NCBI GenBank assembly: GCA_963693285.1
Contig: OY848923.1
Span: forward strand, 8,022,451 to 8,086,450
Direction: 5' to 3'
DNA: 64,000 bases
Source of the DNA: Xestospongia muta
Taxonomy: Eukaryota > Porifera > Demospongiae > Haplosclerida > Petrosiidae
Numbering within the stretch: position 1 is the stretch's first letter; every line of letters starts with the position of its first letter. Below the pieces are notes generated by a model that was given only the letters and a program-made list of their open reading frames with translations, was not told where the DNA came from and searched no databases. Positions 18,747-38,798 of this stretch are shown here, piece by piece. A program made the translations under genes and the position numbers.

Positions 18747-21700
18747 ATGCCAACACTTTCGGAGAACGGAAAAGTGACTGCTCTAGAGCTCCTATCCGGC
18801 AAGAAGCATCATTTCAAGTCTTTGCGACCTTGCAATCTTGCAAACTGCACGCGAAGGTAAAGTTCTGTTGCATAATAGATTGTAATATCACTTCCATCAT
18901 TTTCTAGAGAAATCAGGAATTACTTTGAGAACAGTTATGATCTAGATGAAGGCATTTATTCAGCCATAACAGGTGAGACACAATGTCATTTACAAGCTTG
19001 TACTCTCTCCTTCTACCTCCAGATGAGCAATACTTTTACAAGTGTCCTGACAGACTTCGTTTACCTTTAATTTTCTACTTTGCACATACTTCCACACTCT
19101 ATGTTAACAAGTTACTACTTTCTGGACTTATTAAGGTACTCTATTGTACAATGAGCATCTCTACGATGCTAAATGTAGACTATATATTTTGAATGAGATT
19201 TTTCTTCAAGTCTGCCTATCCACTGTACTAGTTTGCAAATTGCAGAACCCCATAACCTTGTAATAGAGGGAGGAGTGTGCAATTCTCACTTAAAGCTTGT
19301 ACAATGTTGGACAACTACAATAGTCAGTCCATGACCATATATGGGAAACTTGAGTACTTGGCAAGTGATGATCTAGTTGCATAATCTTTCCTCCTTTGCA
19401 AAGCTATGGAGTGCTGCAATTTTCAAAGGGTTTTGTTGGACTATATTATAGATTTCTTTATTTTCTTGATAGGAAAGAATCAATCGACATTTTGAAACGC
19501 TTTTTGAAACTGGTGTGGATGAAATGTCCTGGGATGACATTGTAAATATTAAACATTGTTATCTATTACTTATAATAATTTATTATGTAATCTTACATGT
19601 GGTCATGCATGTATGTCTTAACGGTTAGGATAAGTGATATAACTTACTATACTCAATACTGAAATAATCTATATCTTATCATGTACCATTTTCTCAAATA
19701 TTGAACAATTCTCTAGGAAAATTACAGAATGGGTGGAGCTTATAAATGGCCGTGTCTTAGAGAGGTTATGGAGTACCGACAGATGGTACGAGATATGGTG
19801 ATTCATGTAATTGAGACAGCTCCTTTAAAATTACCAATAAATCAAGAACATCCCTGGGTAAGATAGTGTACATTGTCATTTATTGAATAATTTCTTGTAG
19901 TGGAGTCTGTTCATGGCAATGGAACATCAGCGGTATGAGTAGTAATTATATCAAGTGATCTTTTATCTATGTACATCTTTCTCTCTCCCTCTCCCTCTCC
20001 TCGCCTCTCTCTCTCTCTAGTATTCATTTGGAAACATCTTCAGTTCTCATACGACAGTTACCAGTTCAATTTCTCAAAACACCTGTTTACTGGAAGTATG
20101 CTCCATTGACTTCAGATACTCCTGTCGGCCCTAACCAATTCTTACAAGTCCCTGAAGGGGATGTTACCCTCGGAAAACCTGATGATTTTCCAACATATGG
20201 CTGGGACAATGAGTATGGAACCAGAACAATGAAGTATGTCAGTAATGGTTTGTTTGATAAATTTCAACTGTTTGTTTTTATCTCAGAGTGCCAGCGTTTG
20301 AAGCCACAAAGTATTTGACTACAAATAGAGAATTTCGAGAATTTGTTGCTGCTGGTGGTTACCAACGTAAGGAGTTATGGACTGATGAAGGTAGGTTATT
20401 GTAACCATAGCAACATTGTGGCAAATAGGTTTAATTATTAGTCCATACATTTCATGATCGACAGAATGCATCTATTTAAAAATACAATAACCAAAACAAA
20501 AGAATTGAAATTACTCTATCATTTCAACATGGTTTTCATCGTTACTCATGTTTGTAATAATACTTTGTATAACATCCATAAAGGATTAAAACATTATAAC
20601 AATTATCAAACAATGGCTTCTAAAAAGTTGTAGTACAACTAAATGTTTTTGTTACAGTTCCACTTAAGAATGTTTCTCTTAACTACAAGTTATATTTATT
20701 CCTTATAGGCTGGCAATGGGTTCAATATCGTCAGGCAAAACATCCTGTATTCTGGGTCTGTCATGAAGGATGTAAGAGTAATTGTGGTGCTGATTTAGCT
20801 AGCTATTCTCATTGTACTCTTCCTTATACTAGTGGAACATCAGTTGATAATTACAGGTATGGAAATATCAAATATTGAGTCTCAGTCTGAAGACTGAAAT
20901 CAGGATCTAAAATTATTATTTAATTACTTTTTGCCAAGACTTAGGTCATTAATGACATAAATACAGTACTGACTGATAAATTCATTCTAAAATATAGAAT
21001 AGACTTAATCCCAGTCTATACTGGAATGGGTCTCAGACTGTACATGTCTCTATATTAGATACCGTGCTATCTATGATGTCATTGACATGCCATGGGAGTG
21101 GCCAGTAGATGTTAATTATCATGAAGCTAAAGCATATTGTCAGTGGAAAGGGCCCGACTTCAGACTACCTACAGAAGCCGAACATCATCGCATGGCAGGA
21201 GAGCAAGTAGGACTAAATGAGGGTTAAAATTTTAAGATTTTATTTCCTTTTTTAGGCTCCTAGTTCAAAATTTGACAGTGATCCTATTTGTGTGGACTGT
21301 AATGATTTTAACATTAATTTTCAATATGGATCTTCCACAGTATGTAATGAATAGATGTAGGCCTGAATGAATGGATGGATAGCTGGATGAATGGATGGAT
21401 AGCTGGATGAATGGATGCATGCTTGGATGAATGGAATAATATTTTCATTTCTTTCAGCCGGTAAACTTTTTCCCTCCTAATTCACTGGGATTTTATGATG
21501 TTTATGGTAATTTATGGAAGTGGATGGAAGATCACTTCAATGGTCTACCTGGATTCAAGAGTCACTATTTATATGATGACTTCTCAACACCTTGTTTTGA
21601 TGGCAGACATACTATGATGCAGGTTTATAATCCAACTTGTATTATATATGCATCCATTTACATTACATATTCATCCATTTGTATTATATATGTATCCATT

Positions 21701-23483
21701 TGCATTTTTTATGCATCCATTTGTAATATATATTCATCCAATTGTATTATATATGTATCCATTTGCATTTTTATGCATCCATTTGTATTATATATGTATC
21801 TATTTGTATCATATATGTATCCTTTTGCTGTTTACTATTATAGGGTGGATCCTGGATTTCAACAGGTGATGAAGCTTCACGTTTTGCCCGTTTTGCATTT
21901 CGACGACACTTTTATCAACACATGGGTTTTCGTGTGGTCCGATCTCTGACTTCTGAAACAACACCAGTTAAATTATGTGATCTCAATGTCTACGTACATG
22001 GAGCTGGAGTCATAGGTATTGAGTGTATGGGTATCAGACTGTATTGGTATGGGAATGAGGTATCAAAATAGTAGCAGGAGAATATATTAAAATGGGAAGA
22101 GATTCATATGACACTATTAGTTTATGGGAATGAACTTGTGAAGTACTGGTATGAGACTATTTTAGCATGGAAATGAGGTTCTGAAGTACTAGTACGAACT
22201 ATATTAGCTTGGGAATGAGGTACTGAAATACTGGTATGAGACTGTTAGCATAGGAATAAGTTCTGAAGAACTAGTATGAGACTATATTAGCATGGGAATG
22301 GGGTTTTAAAGTATTGGTATGGAACTATTAGTATATGGGAATGATACTAGTATGAGACTCTATTAGCATGGAGTTCTGAAGTACTGGTATCAGACTATCT
22401 TGGTATATGGGAACAAGATTCTCAGTATGAGACTATATACAGTTTTGGACTGTATCAGTATGGGAATGGAATTCTGAAGTACTGGTATGAGAAGTTGCGA
22501 TATTAACATTCTGATATTTCTTGTTTCTTTATTAGCTAATCCTATCACTGTACCTGGAGTCATCCCTAAAGAATGTTATGAACCATCTACAAACGATCAG
22601 TTTAGATACGATGAGCAACAGGTTTGTAAAAAACTGATTACCCTATCTATGGGAAAAGTAAGTCTGTCCATTCATTCATCCATCCGTCCATCCATCCATC
22701 CATCCATCCATTATTTCTTCTCTCTCAGGACGTGGCGTATGGTCAGCCATTAGTGGTCTATTGTAACCAGTTAATTACAAAACTTAAATTAAATACATCA
22801 GATGCTCTTGTTGTGGGGTGTGGCCCTGGATACTCCTCTTTCTTACTAGCCAAGACCTTTGATAATGTAAACAGTTAATTTATCTGTCCATTCATTCATC
22901 TATCGATCCATTTATAGGTCATTGGTATTGATTATGGCGGAAGACTGGTTGATTCAGCTCTTAAATTTCAATCAAAAGGAATGCTGTCACTAAATAAAGA
23001 ATTATTATCTTTACCCTTATCAGAAGACGTCATCAGTAAAAATAATGTCGCATTCAAACAAGTGAATAAAATTAGTATTACATATTAATGTACATGTGTG
23101 TTTTTGTAGTTAACATGGATTCCAAATGAACTCAAAGATTTCAATCTCATTCTGTTTGAGTTCCTGGATAGGCTCATGGAACCCAAAGGTGACCAATTTC
23201 ATTTTATTGACCACATCTCCTAATCTATATAATTACTAGGTTGGTTGCTTAAAATGTGGGAGTGTCTCTCTGAAAATGGAGTGCTAGTGATTTCTGCAAG
23301 TGAAAAATGGACAGCTAACATTTTGAGTGAATATCTTGGACAATGGTACTTGTAATACATGTGCTAGTCACATGACTATCATACGATGGTCACATGATTA
23401 TCTTGTTATATAGGTTTGAATGTATTGAAGAGACAACTGTATGTGATAAAGCTGTGTCGTCATGGCAACTCAAATGCTTTTAA
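18747..23483 (+). CDS. OVOA: OvoA: 5-histidylcysteine sulfoxide synthase / ovothiol methyltransferase
   Basis: The start MPTLSENGKVTALELL leads by a phase-correct junction into REIRNYFENSYDLDEGIYSA. A DinB-like domain holds the iron-binding motif H-x3-H-x-E in MAMEHQRIHLETS. The FGE/sulfatase-modifying-like domain follows (FEATKYLTTNREFREFV, then GWQWVQYRQAKHPVFW, FRLPTEAEHHRMAG, GFYDVYGNLWKWMEDHF, GGSWISTGDEASRFARF, FRRHFYQHMGFRVVRS). A class I methyltransferase ends the protein (ALVVGCGPGYSSFLLAK, VIGIDYGG). This order is the OvoA signature: sulfoxide synthase joins cysteine and histidine, and the methyltransferase N-methylates the histidine ring of the thiohistidine. Known animal OvoA proteins have the same fusion. 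The gene has many introns and animal-like composition, so it is resident in this genome. It ends 130 bp from the convergent 231-aa gene. Confidence 0.95.
20004..20018 (+). repeat. CT-rich 3' splice site in OvoA
   Basis: A CT/CCT-rich tract (from about 19980) ends in CTCTAG at 20015-20020 before the exon encoding the IHLETSSVLIRQL segment, which carries the second half of the H-x3-H-x-E motif. Confidence 0.65.
21362..21425. repeat. GAATGGATGGATAGCTG repeat in OvoA intron
   Basis: About three copies of a 20-bp GGATGAATGGATGGATAGCT-like unit lie just after the exon ending NFQYGSS. Confidence 0.75.
21640..21840. repeat. 22-25 bp TATCCATTTGTATTATATA repeat in OvoA intron
   Basis: About eight degenerate copies fill the intron between the exons ending HTMMQ and starting GGSWISTGD. 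The open frames that read through are artefacts. Confidence 0.8.
22010..22490. repeat. Degenerate 40-45 bp repeat with GGGAATGAG core
   Basis: About ten degenerate copies of a unit like GTACTGGTATGAGACTATT ... GCATGGGAATGAG fill an OvoA intron of nearly 500 bp. The same core, sometimes inverted, recurs at 28745-28940 and 59405-59620. Confidence 0.75.
22664..22715. repeat. (CATC)n tetranucleotide repeat
   Basis: CATTCATCCATCCGTCCATC-type repeats lie in the short OvoA intron just before the exon starting DVAYGQPLVVYC. Confidence 0.8.
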
Positions 23484-23613
23484 AACAACAATGTAATTAC
23501 AATTTGGTTAACAATATTTTGCTATTTATTATTTTTTTAATTTATTGCTTTTATATAATTGCCATCTAGCTGCATTTAATCTGAACAATACAAAGTTACA
23601 TGATACAATGTTG

Positions 23614-24771
23614 TTATTTAAATTGTTTTGTGTCAACTTGGAGACAATCTGATAACACCTGCCAAATAATTTGTGATTGAGGGGTTTCGTGATCAGCTGA
23701 TATATGGAGTGATATCCTGTGATAGTAAGTTAGAAGGTACATTGTAAGATGCATGTTATATACCTACTTAAAAAATTCAATAGTATATAGATATAAATGT
23801 GAGTTATTAAGACAGGCTTTATCCTAATGAGTGAATGAGTGAGAGAGAAAGATGAATTTACTAAAAATTACTAACCACTTCAGATTTTGTGACTAGAGTT
23901 TTAAAATCTTTTTCATTTTTACACATTAAACCTTCCTTCAATAATTGACATAACTAAATTAATAAAAATATGCAATGCGTATAATTATTTTAGTAATAAC
24001 TACCATTTCCTCGTAACTATGACGATGTAGTTGCCATAGCGATATTTTAAATTGATAACTAATATCATATTGAACTTGGTTACTCACGACTAACTCAGTA
24101 CATTTCTGTAGAAATGTTTGTGACAATAAATTACTGTATATATTAAATAAACAAAACTAGTTATAAATAATTATTAACTAACGATATGGGCGTGTCATAA
24201 TGCTGTACATATAATAATGCAGTATGCAGCAAGCTCTCCACCTGTTACATAATGTTACATAATAATGAATGATTATACATACTAACCAATTGAGTGACTG
24301 TATTGTAGTGTATTATACTAGTACATTGTTCTGACATATTATATAGTAATTGAGCAGTCATACTAGAGGGACTAATGGTTCAATTAATAACATAATTAAT
24401 TAATTAAGTTAATTAATTAAAATTAATTAACTTAATTAATTAAAATCAATTAACTTACTTTGTATTAATGTTGTCCCTTATTTTGGCTAGTGATTTCTCA
24501 ATTATAATTATTAACTACATAATTAAATATTTTTTTATTATTATTAAATTTCCTAGTGCTAACTTTATTAATAGTTATATCAGTAAATTGTGAATATAAT
24601 ATTCCACTACGATTACAACTGTCACGAGCTAATTGTGGTAAGTGACCTGTAACAAATATCAATTAATTGTTTAATTTAATATCCTGCAATAACCAGACCC
24701 AATATCTGTGAAGAAGTTGCTGGATCAAAATGACTGCATTTCAATATTTTTTCTCCACTAAAAGTAGCCAT
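23614..24771 (-). CDS. Unrecognised 231-aa helical protein (nine short exons)
   Basis: No long open frame marks this gene, but nine exons with GT-AG introns join in phase. They are 24771-24699, 24646-24564, 24496-24459, 24362-24287, 24241-24183, 24133-24004, 23953-23876, 23823-23768 and 23716-23614, totalling 696 nt including stop. The protein begins MATFSGEKILKCSHFDPATS and ends QVDTKQFK. It has no signal peptide, membrane helix, or low-complexity tract, and looks mostly alpha-helical (for example LVESLLHTALLYVQHYD and ISYQFKISLWQLHRHSYEEM). I do not recognise the family. Evidence that it is real: eight consecutive introns all preserve the frame, it fills the otherwise empty gap between OvoA and SMARCA4, and it fits the divergent/convergent layout. 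The first donor (GTCTGG) is the weakest junction. Confidence 0.62.
24396..24443. repeat. Near-perfect AT-rich palindrome
   Basis: Two 23-base arms, 24396-24418 and 24421-24443, are exact reverse complements separated by two bases. The palindrome lies inside the intron between exons 3 and 4 of the 231-aa gene. Confidence 0.9.
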
Positions 24772-24842
24772 TCGTATTGTGGGCGTGGTCTATAAGTCTG
24801 TCTCCGTATACGTCCGTTTATTTTTGCTTGGCTGAAGTTAGT
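24772..24842. promoter_or_regulatory. 71-bp divergent promoter
   Basis: Only 71 bp separate the start codons of the 231-aa gene and SMARCA4. It contains TGGGCGTGGTC, a variant of the GGGTGTGG box. Confidence 0.5.
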
Positions 24843-31683
<6,841 letters not shown>

Positions 31684-31892
31684 TGTTTCTTAAAGGACCT
31701 TCACACATAAAATTCACTAATGATGTGTCCTAAGTTGACAATTAGTTCAATCAAATTTCCTCTGGTAACTATCATCAGTAATATTCTTACATTGATATTG
31801 TATTTAGTCATAAGTTTACTTTTCAGGTGATTTTTGCTTATTTCTGAATTATTTAATATACATTTTAATAAAGAAATTAAAAAAGGGTGTGG

Positions 31893-33894
31893 TCAATCTT
31901 CATCACTCCATGCATCATTGTAAACAGCAGCTTGAGAAGACACACTATCCTTGGAGGGCTGCTTCTAATGGACAGATATATCTGAAATGGATGGCTAAAA
32001 TCAAACTTACCTCTGCTAGCTTGGGACTCCATATTAAGACTGTTCCATCACTACCACTAGTATAACACTCAATATCTGTTGCATTACAAATACAACTTGT
32101 GACTCGACCATAATGGCCGTGAAGTTTTTTAACTTGTTCTCCAGAGAAAAGATTGTACATAACAATATCGGATCGTGATGGTATGAGGAGAAGAGGTGTG
32201 TAAGATAAGGTGTGAGGTGTTAGGGTGAACTGGTGAGATTGATGTTTGAAATTGTGAATTATTCTGCCGTAGTTAATCTAGAAAGTAGATAAGTAGGAGT
32301 GGTCCCTTGTATATGTCATACTTACCAACATATTTGTACCAGAAAATACATCCCAGAGTCTTACTCTCTCATCTGTACCAGAACTGACTAGAAATAAACC
32401 ATCACTTGTAAAATGAAGTCCGCTAACAAATCCATTGTGAGCTGTACAAACTGATAAAGATATCAATATAATCTAAATGGTATATTTAAAAGTTGAGAAT
32501 TGGTCAAGTCATCAAATCACTTGAAATTTTTTCTGAAGTTAGAGATATAGGTCCTTGTTAAGTGACATTAATATCACTGGTCTTAAATATTGTATTATGT
32601 TTTAAACATAAAATAATATCATTGTTTCATATGTACATGTATTTCTTTAGTCATTTTTCAAATCCTAACAACATTTCAAAGTATAAACAATTACTTTGCT
32701 TAACAAGGACTTTATATAAAACTTCAAGTGATTTCATTATCTGTCATTTAAAATTATCACTCCTTTTAAAGTAATATTAGTCTAAATGTCAAATAGTACA
32801 TTAATAATTTGTTATATTTACCAGATGCTGAACTTCTTCCTCCGCCACCATTGTGTTGGTCTAATGATATTAAAGCACTTTTCGCTTTACGTATATCCCA
32901 TAATAAAATACAATTATCCTGACTAAGGAGAGAGCCCCTGTAAAATTATCAATTAATTATAATCCCTACCTCCCAGTAGCTAAGAGGTTCTCGTTATAAG
33001 GTGACCATTGGAGAGATAATACAGCTTTTTTATGTTGTCGTAGAATGTGAGCACTTGAACCTGAGTTAATATCACAGAGTGTAACATTACCATCTTGTGC
33101 TCCAACTACACAATGAATTCATTATTGATAATATTAGAAGAGTATGTACCAGCAATTAGTGTGTGATTGATTGCTTGAGCCATTTTGTGACAATAGAGGG
33201 AACAAGTAAAATCAAATTTCTCTACCACCTAATGAAACAAGAAAATGATTGTATATATCCATTTATCAAACACATCCATCCATTTCAGCAATTATACATC
33301 CATTTCTCGTAAACATTCATCCATTAATCAAACCCATCCATCCATTTATCAAGCCCATCCATCCATTATCAAACCTATACGTCCATCTACCCACACACAT
33401 CTCGTTAGTGTCCCATATCCTCAACGTCTTATCAACTGATGAACTCATAAATATTCCAGTATCATGAGGATACCATTGGACCATTGATATCCCATGACTA
33501 TGTGCCGAGGGTCGAGTACTATAATAGAAACCAAATAACACTGGTCACAGTCTCTTTGTAATCATACCTTCCTCTTATACTGGTTATTAAGGGGCATTTA
33601 TAATCAGCCACACCCACTGGAGTGAGTATATCATGAATATATATAGAACCATCTGTTGTCCCAGATAACAAGCTATAATTTACCATATATGGTAATTTTG
33701 TTGGAATACAATATAATTTACTATCTGTAAGAGGTGACATCCATGTCTAGTGAGTTCACTCCCTTCATATGAGAACGTACCAATTCTTTGGATCTGCTCA
33801 AGTCAATCTGAGTCCATCTATGATTGCCGCATATTTTTGGGAGAACCCACGAAGGACTCAGTCCTAGCTGTCTCTCTTCTAAAAGTTGTATCAT
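31893..33894 (-). CDS. ERCC8: CSA / ERCC8 WD40 substrate receptor
   Basis: The start is at 33894 ([12 protein letters not shown], like MLGFLSARQTGLED in human CSA). WD40 blades follow over about nine exons: [36 protein letters not shown] with [55 protein letters not shown] with [40 protein letters not shown] with [20 protein letters not shown]; and a last blade [17 protein letters not shown]. The DQHNG tract and WYPHDTG are CSA-specific. The WDIR sequence is the WDxR box used for DDB1 binding. The tail ends in the acidic NDAWSDED, matching the human DAWSSSDEEG end. CSA is the CRL4 receptor in transcription-coupled repair. It converges with SMARCA4 (209 bp between stops) and its low end overlaps a GGGTGTGG box. 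Confidence 0.95.
33247..33395. repeat. CATCCATTTATCAAACC tandem repeat
   Basis: Degenerate copies of a CATCCATTTATCAAACC-like unit fill an ERCC8 intron between blades. Confidence 0.75.
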
Positions 33895-34486
33895 TCTATT
33901 AAGAGAACAATAGCACTCTATTTAACAACACAATCTAAACCACTTTACCTGCTGTTCTCAAGATTTCTTCGTGTTATGTTGTTTGACTGCTGGTATACTA
34001 CTAACACTACGTGGTGTAGTATACGGAACCATTTAATTTTAGTTCCATTAAGATTTCCATACAAATTTCTAAACGTTTCCGTATACTTCCGTGTTCAATT
34101 TTTAACCCTTAAGTCTCGGTAAGCAAAACAGCTCAAAAACAAGGTTGGGTTGTGTTGTATTGTGGCTCTTTTCTGGCCGTCCTCCAAACGATACAGCTCT
34201 ACAACGTAAGGCAATAATAACTACTAGTACGACAATAAAAATACATTTATCATGTAATATATAACTGGTAAATAATGCAGTATATCATATATTTGTTAAA
34301 TAATTTAGAATATATTCATTTTATTTGAGATTGTGACAGATGTAGTGTTGTCTTTGTTGTTGACTTTTGTTGCAAATTGCATTCTGTTAGCAAGGTCACT
34401 CTTTTATTGTATACTAAACGAATTCCTTCTCACACTCAGCCACACCCCTCTTTCTCTCACATCCAGCCACACCCCCATTTTAGACA
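33895..34486. promoter_or_regulatory. Divergent promoter ERCC8 / GIPC
   Basis: The 592 bp between the start codons are AT-rich. Two CCACACCC boxes (34440 and 34467) lie 20-47 bp before the GIPC start. No further gene is apparent. Confidence 0.45.
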
Positions 34487-35855
<1,369 letters not shown>

Positions 35856-36111
35856 AACATAATATCTTTTTTTATACTCGATGGCAATCCTCACTTATTT
35901 TATCTCATATTTATATTAGAAAAACAGTATTACAGACTATAATTATTATTAATTAATAATTATTATTGTCACAGACATATTAACCACATCCTTTCCTATA
36001 ATTACATAAACCACACCCATAAAATTGTTATAATTTGATTCCAGTCAAATTATAATAATAAGCTTGCAAGGAAATTATTTCTGTCTTCAGGACTTTAATT
36101 ATACGTACAAT

Positions 36112-38215
<2,104 letters not shown>

Positions 38216-38228
38216 TTATAACATTTTC

Positions 38229-38247
38229 AATAAATGTCATTTTTATT
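38229..38247. terminator. Facing poly(A) signals of EIF2B2 and DSCC1
   Basis: AATAAA on the plus strand (38229-38234, for EIF2B2) and AATAAA on the minus strand (38242-38247, for DSCC1) lie within the 50 bp between the two stop codons. The mature 3' ends must overlap as sense-antisense pairs. Confidence 0.65.
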
Positions 38248-38265
38248 GTATTAACTCAAATGGAG

Positions 38266-38702
38266 TTACATTGAAGACAATTTTGCATTGTACATCTTAA
38301 CTCCTTGAGGATTAGTTGAGACACGACAAAACTTCAATAAGAGAGCATTTAAAGATTGACCTGGAGACTCCATACCTCTGTAACCAGAGAGACTGTTATA
38401 TCTTTGGCCTTTACTGTCACTTACTTGATATAAGGTTCTAAGTCATCATATGTCCACTTTTCTTTAACTCGAAATAACTTAGTAAATCTAAGAGACATTA
38501 TTATATAATTATTTCACACAATACCTAGCTGTAGGGTCATCTGGTAGAGAGGATGCAGGATAGTGCCAAATAACTGGTGGTATTGATTGCAAGTCTGTCA
38601 GAGCTAAACCCTATAATATATTGATGTAATGTAATTATATTCATATTACAAATTTATAATGATATCAAAGGCTAAGATGCTCCTCCCCCTTCCCTCTCCC
38701 TT

Positions 38703-38738
<36 letters not shown>

Positions 38739-38749
38739 GTACTGATAAA

Positions 38750-38798
<49 letters not shown>

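Noticed and set aside
18747..23483. Recent bacterial transfer of OvoA
   Set aside because: The gene is split by many local-style introns, has the same composition as its neighbours and is known from other marine animals.
38378..38424. Premature stop or frameshift near the DSCC1 C-terminus
   Set aside because: A 47-nt GT-AG intron explains it and restores the conserved tail.
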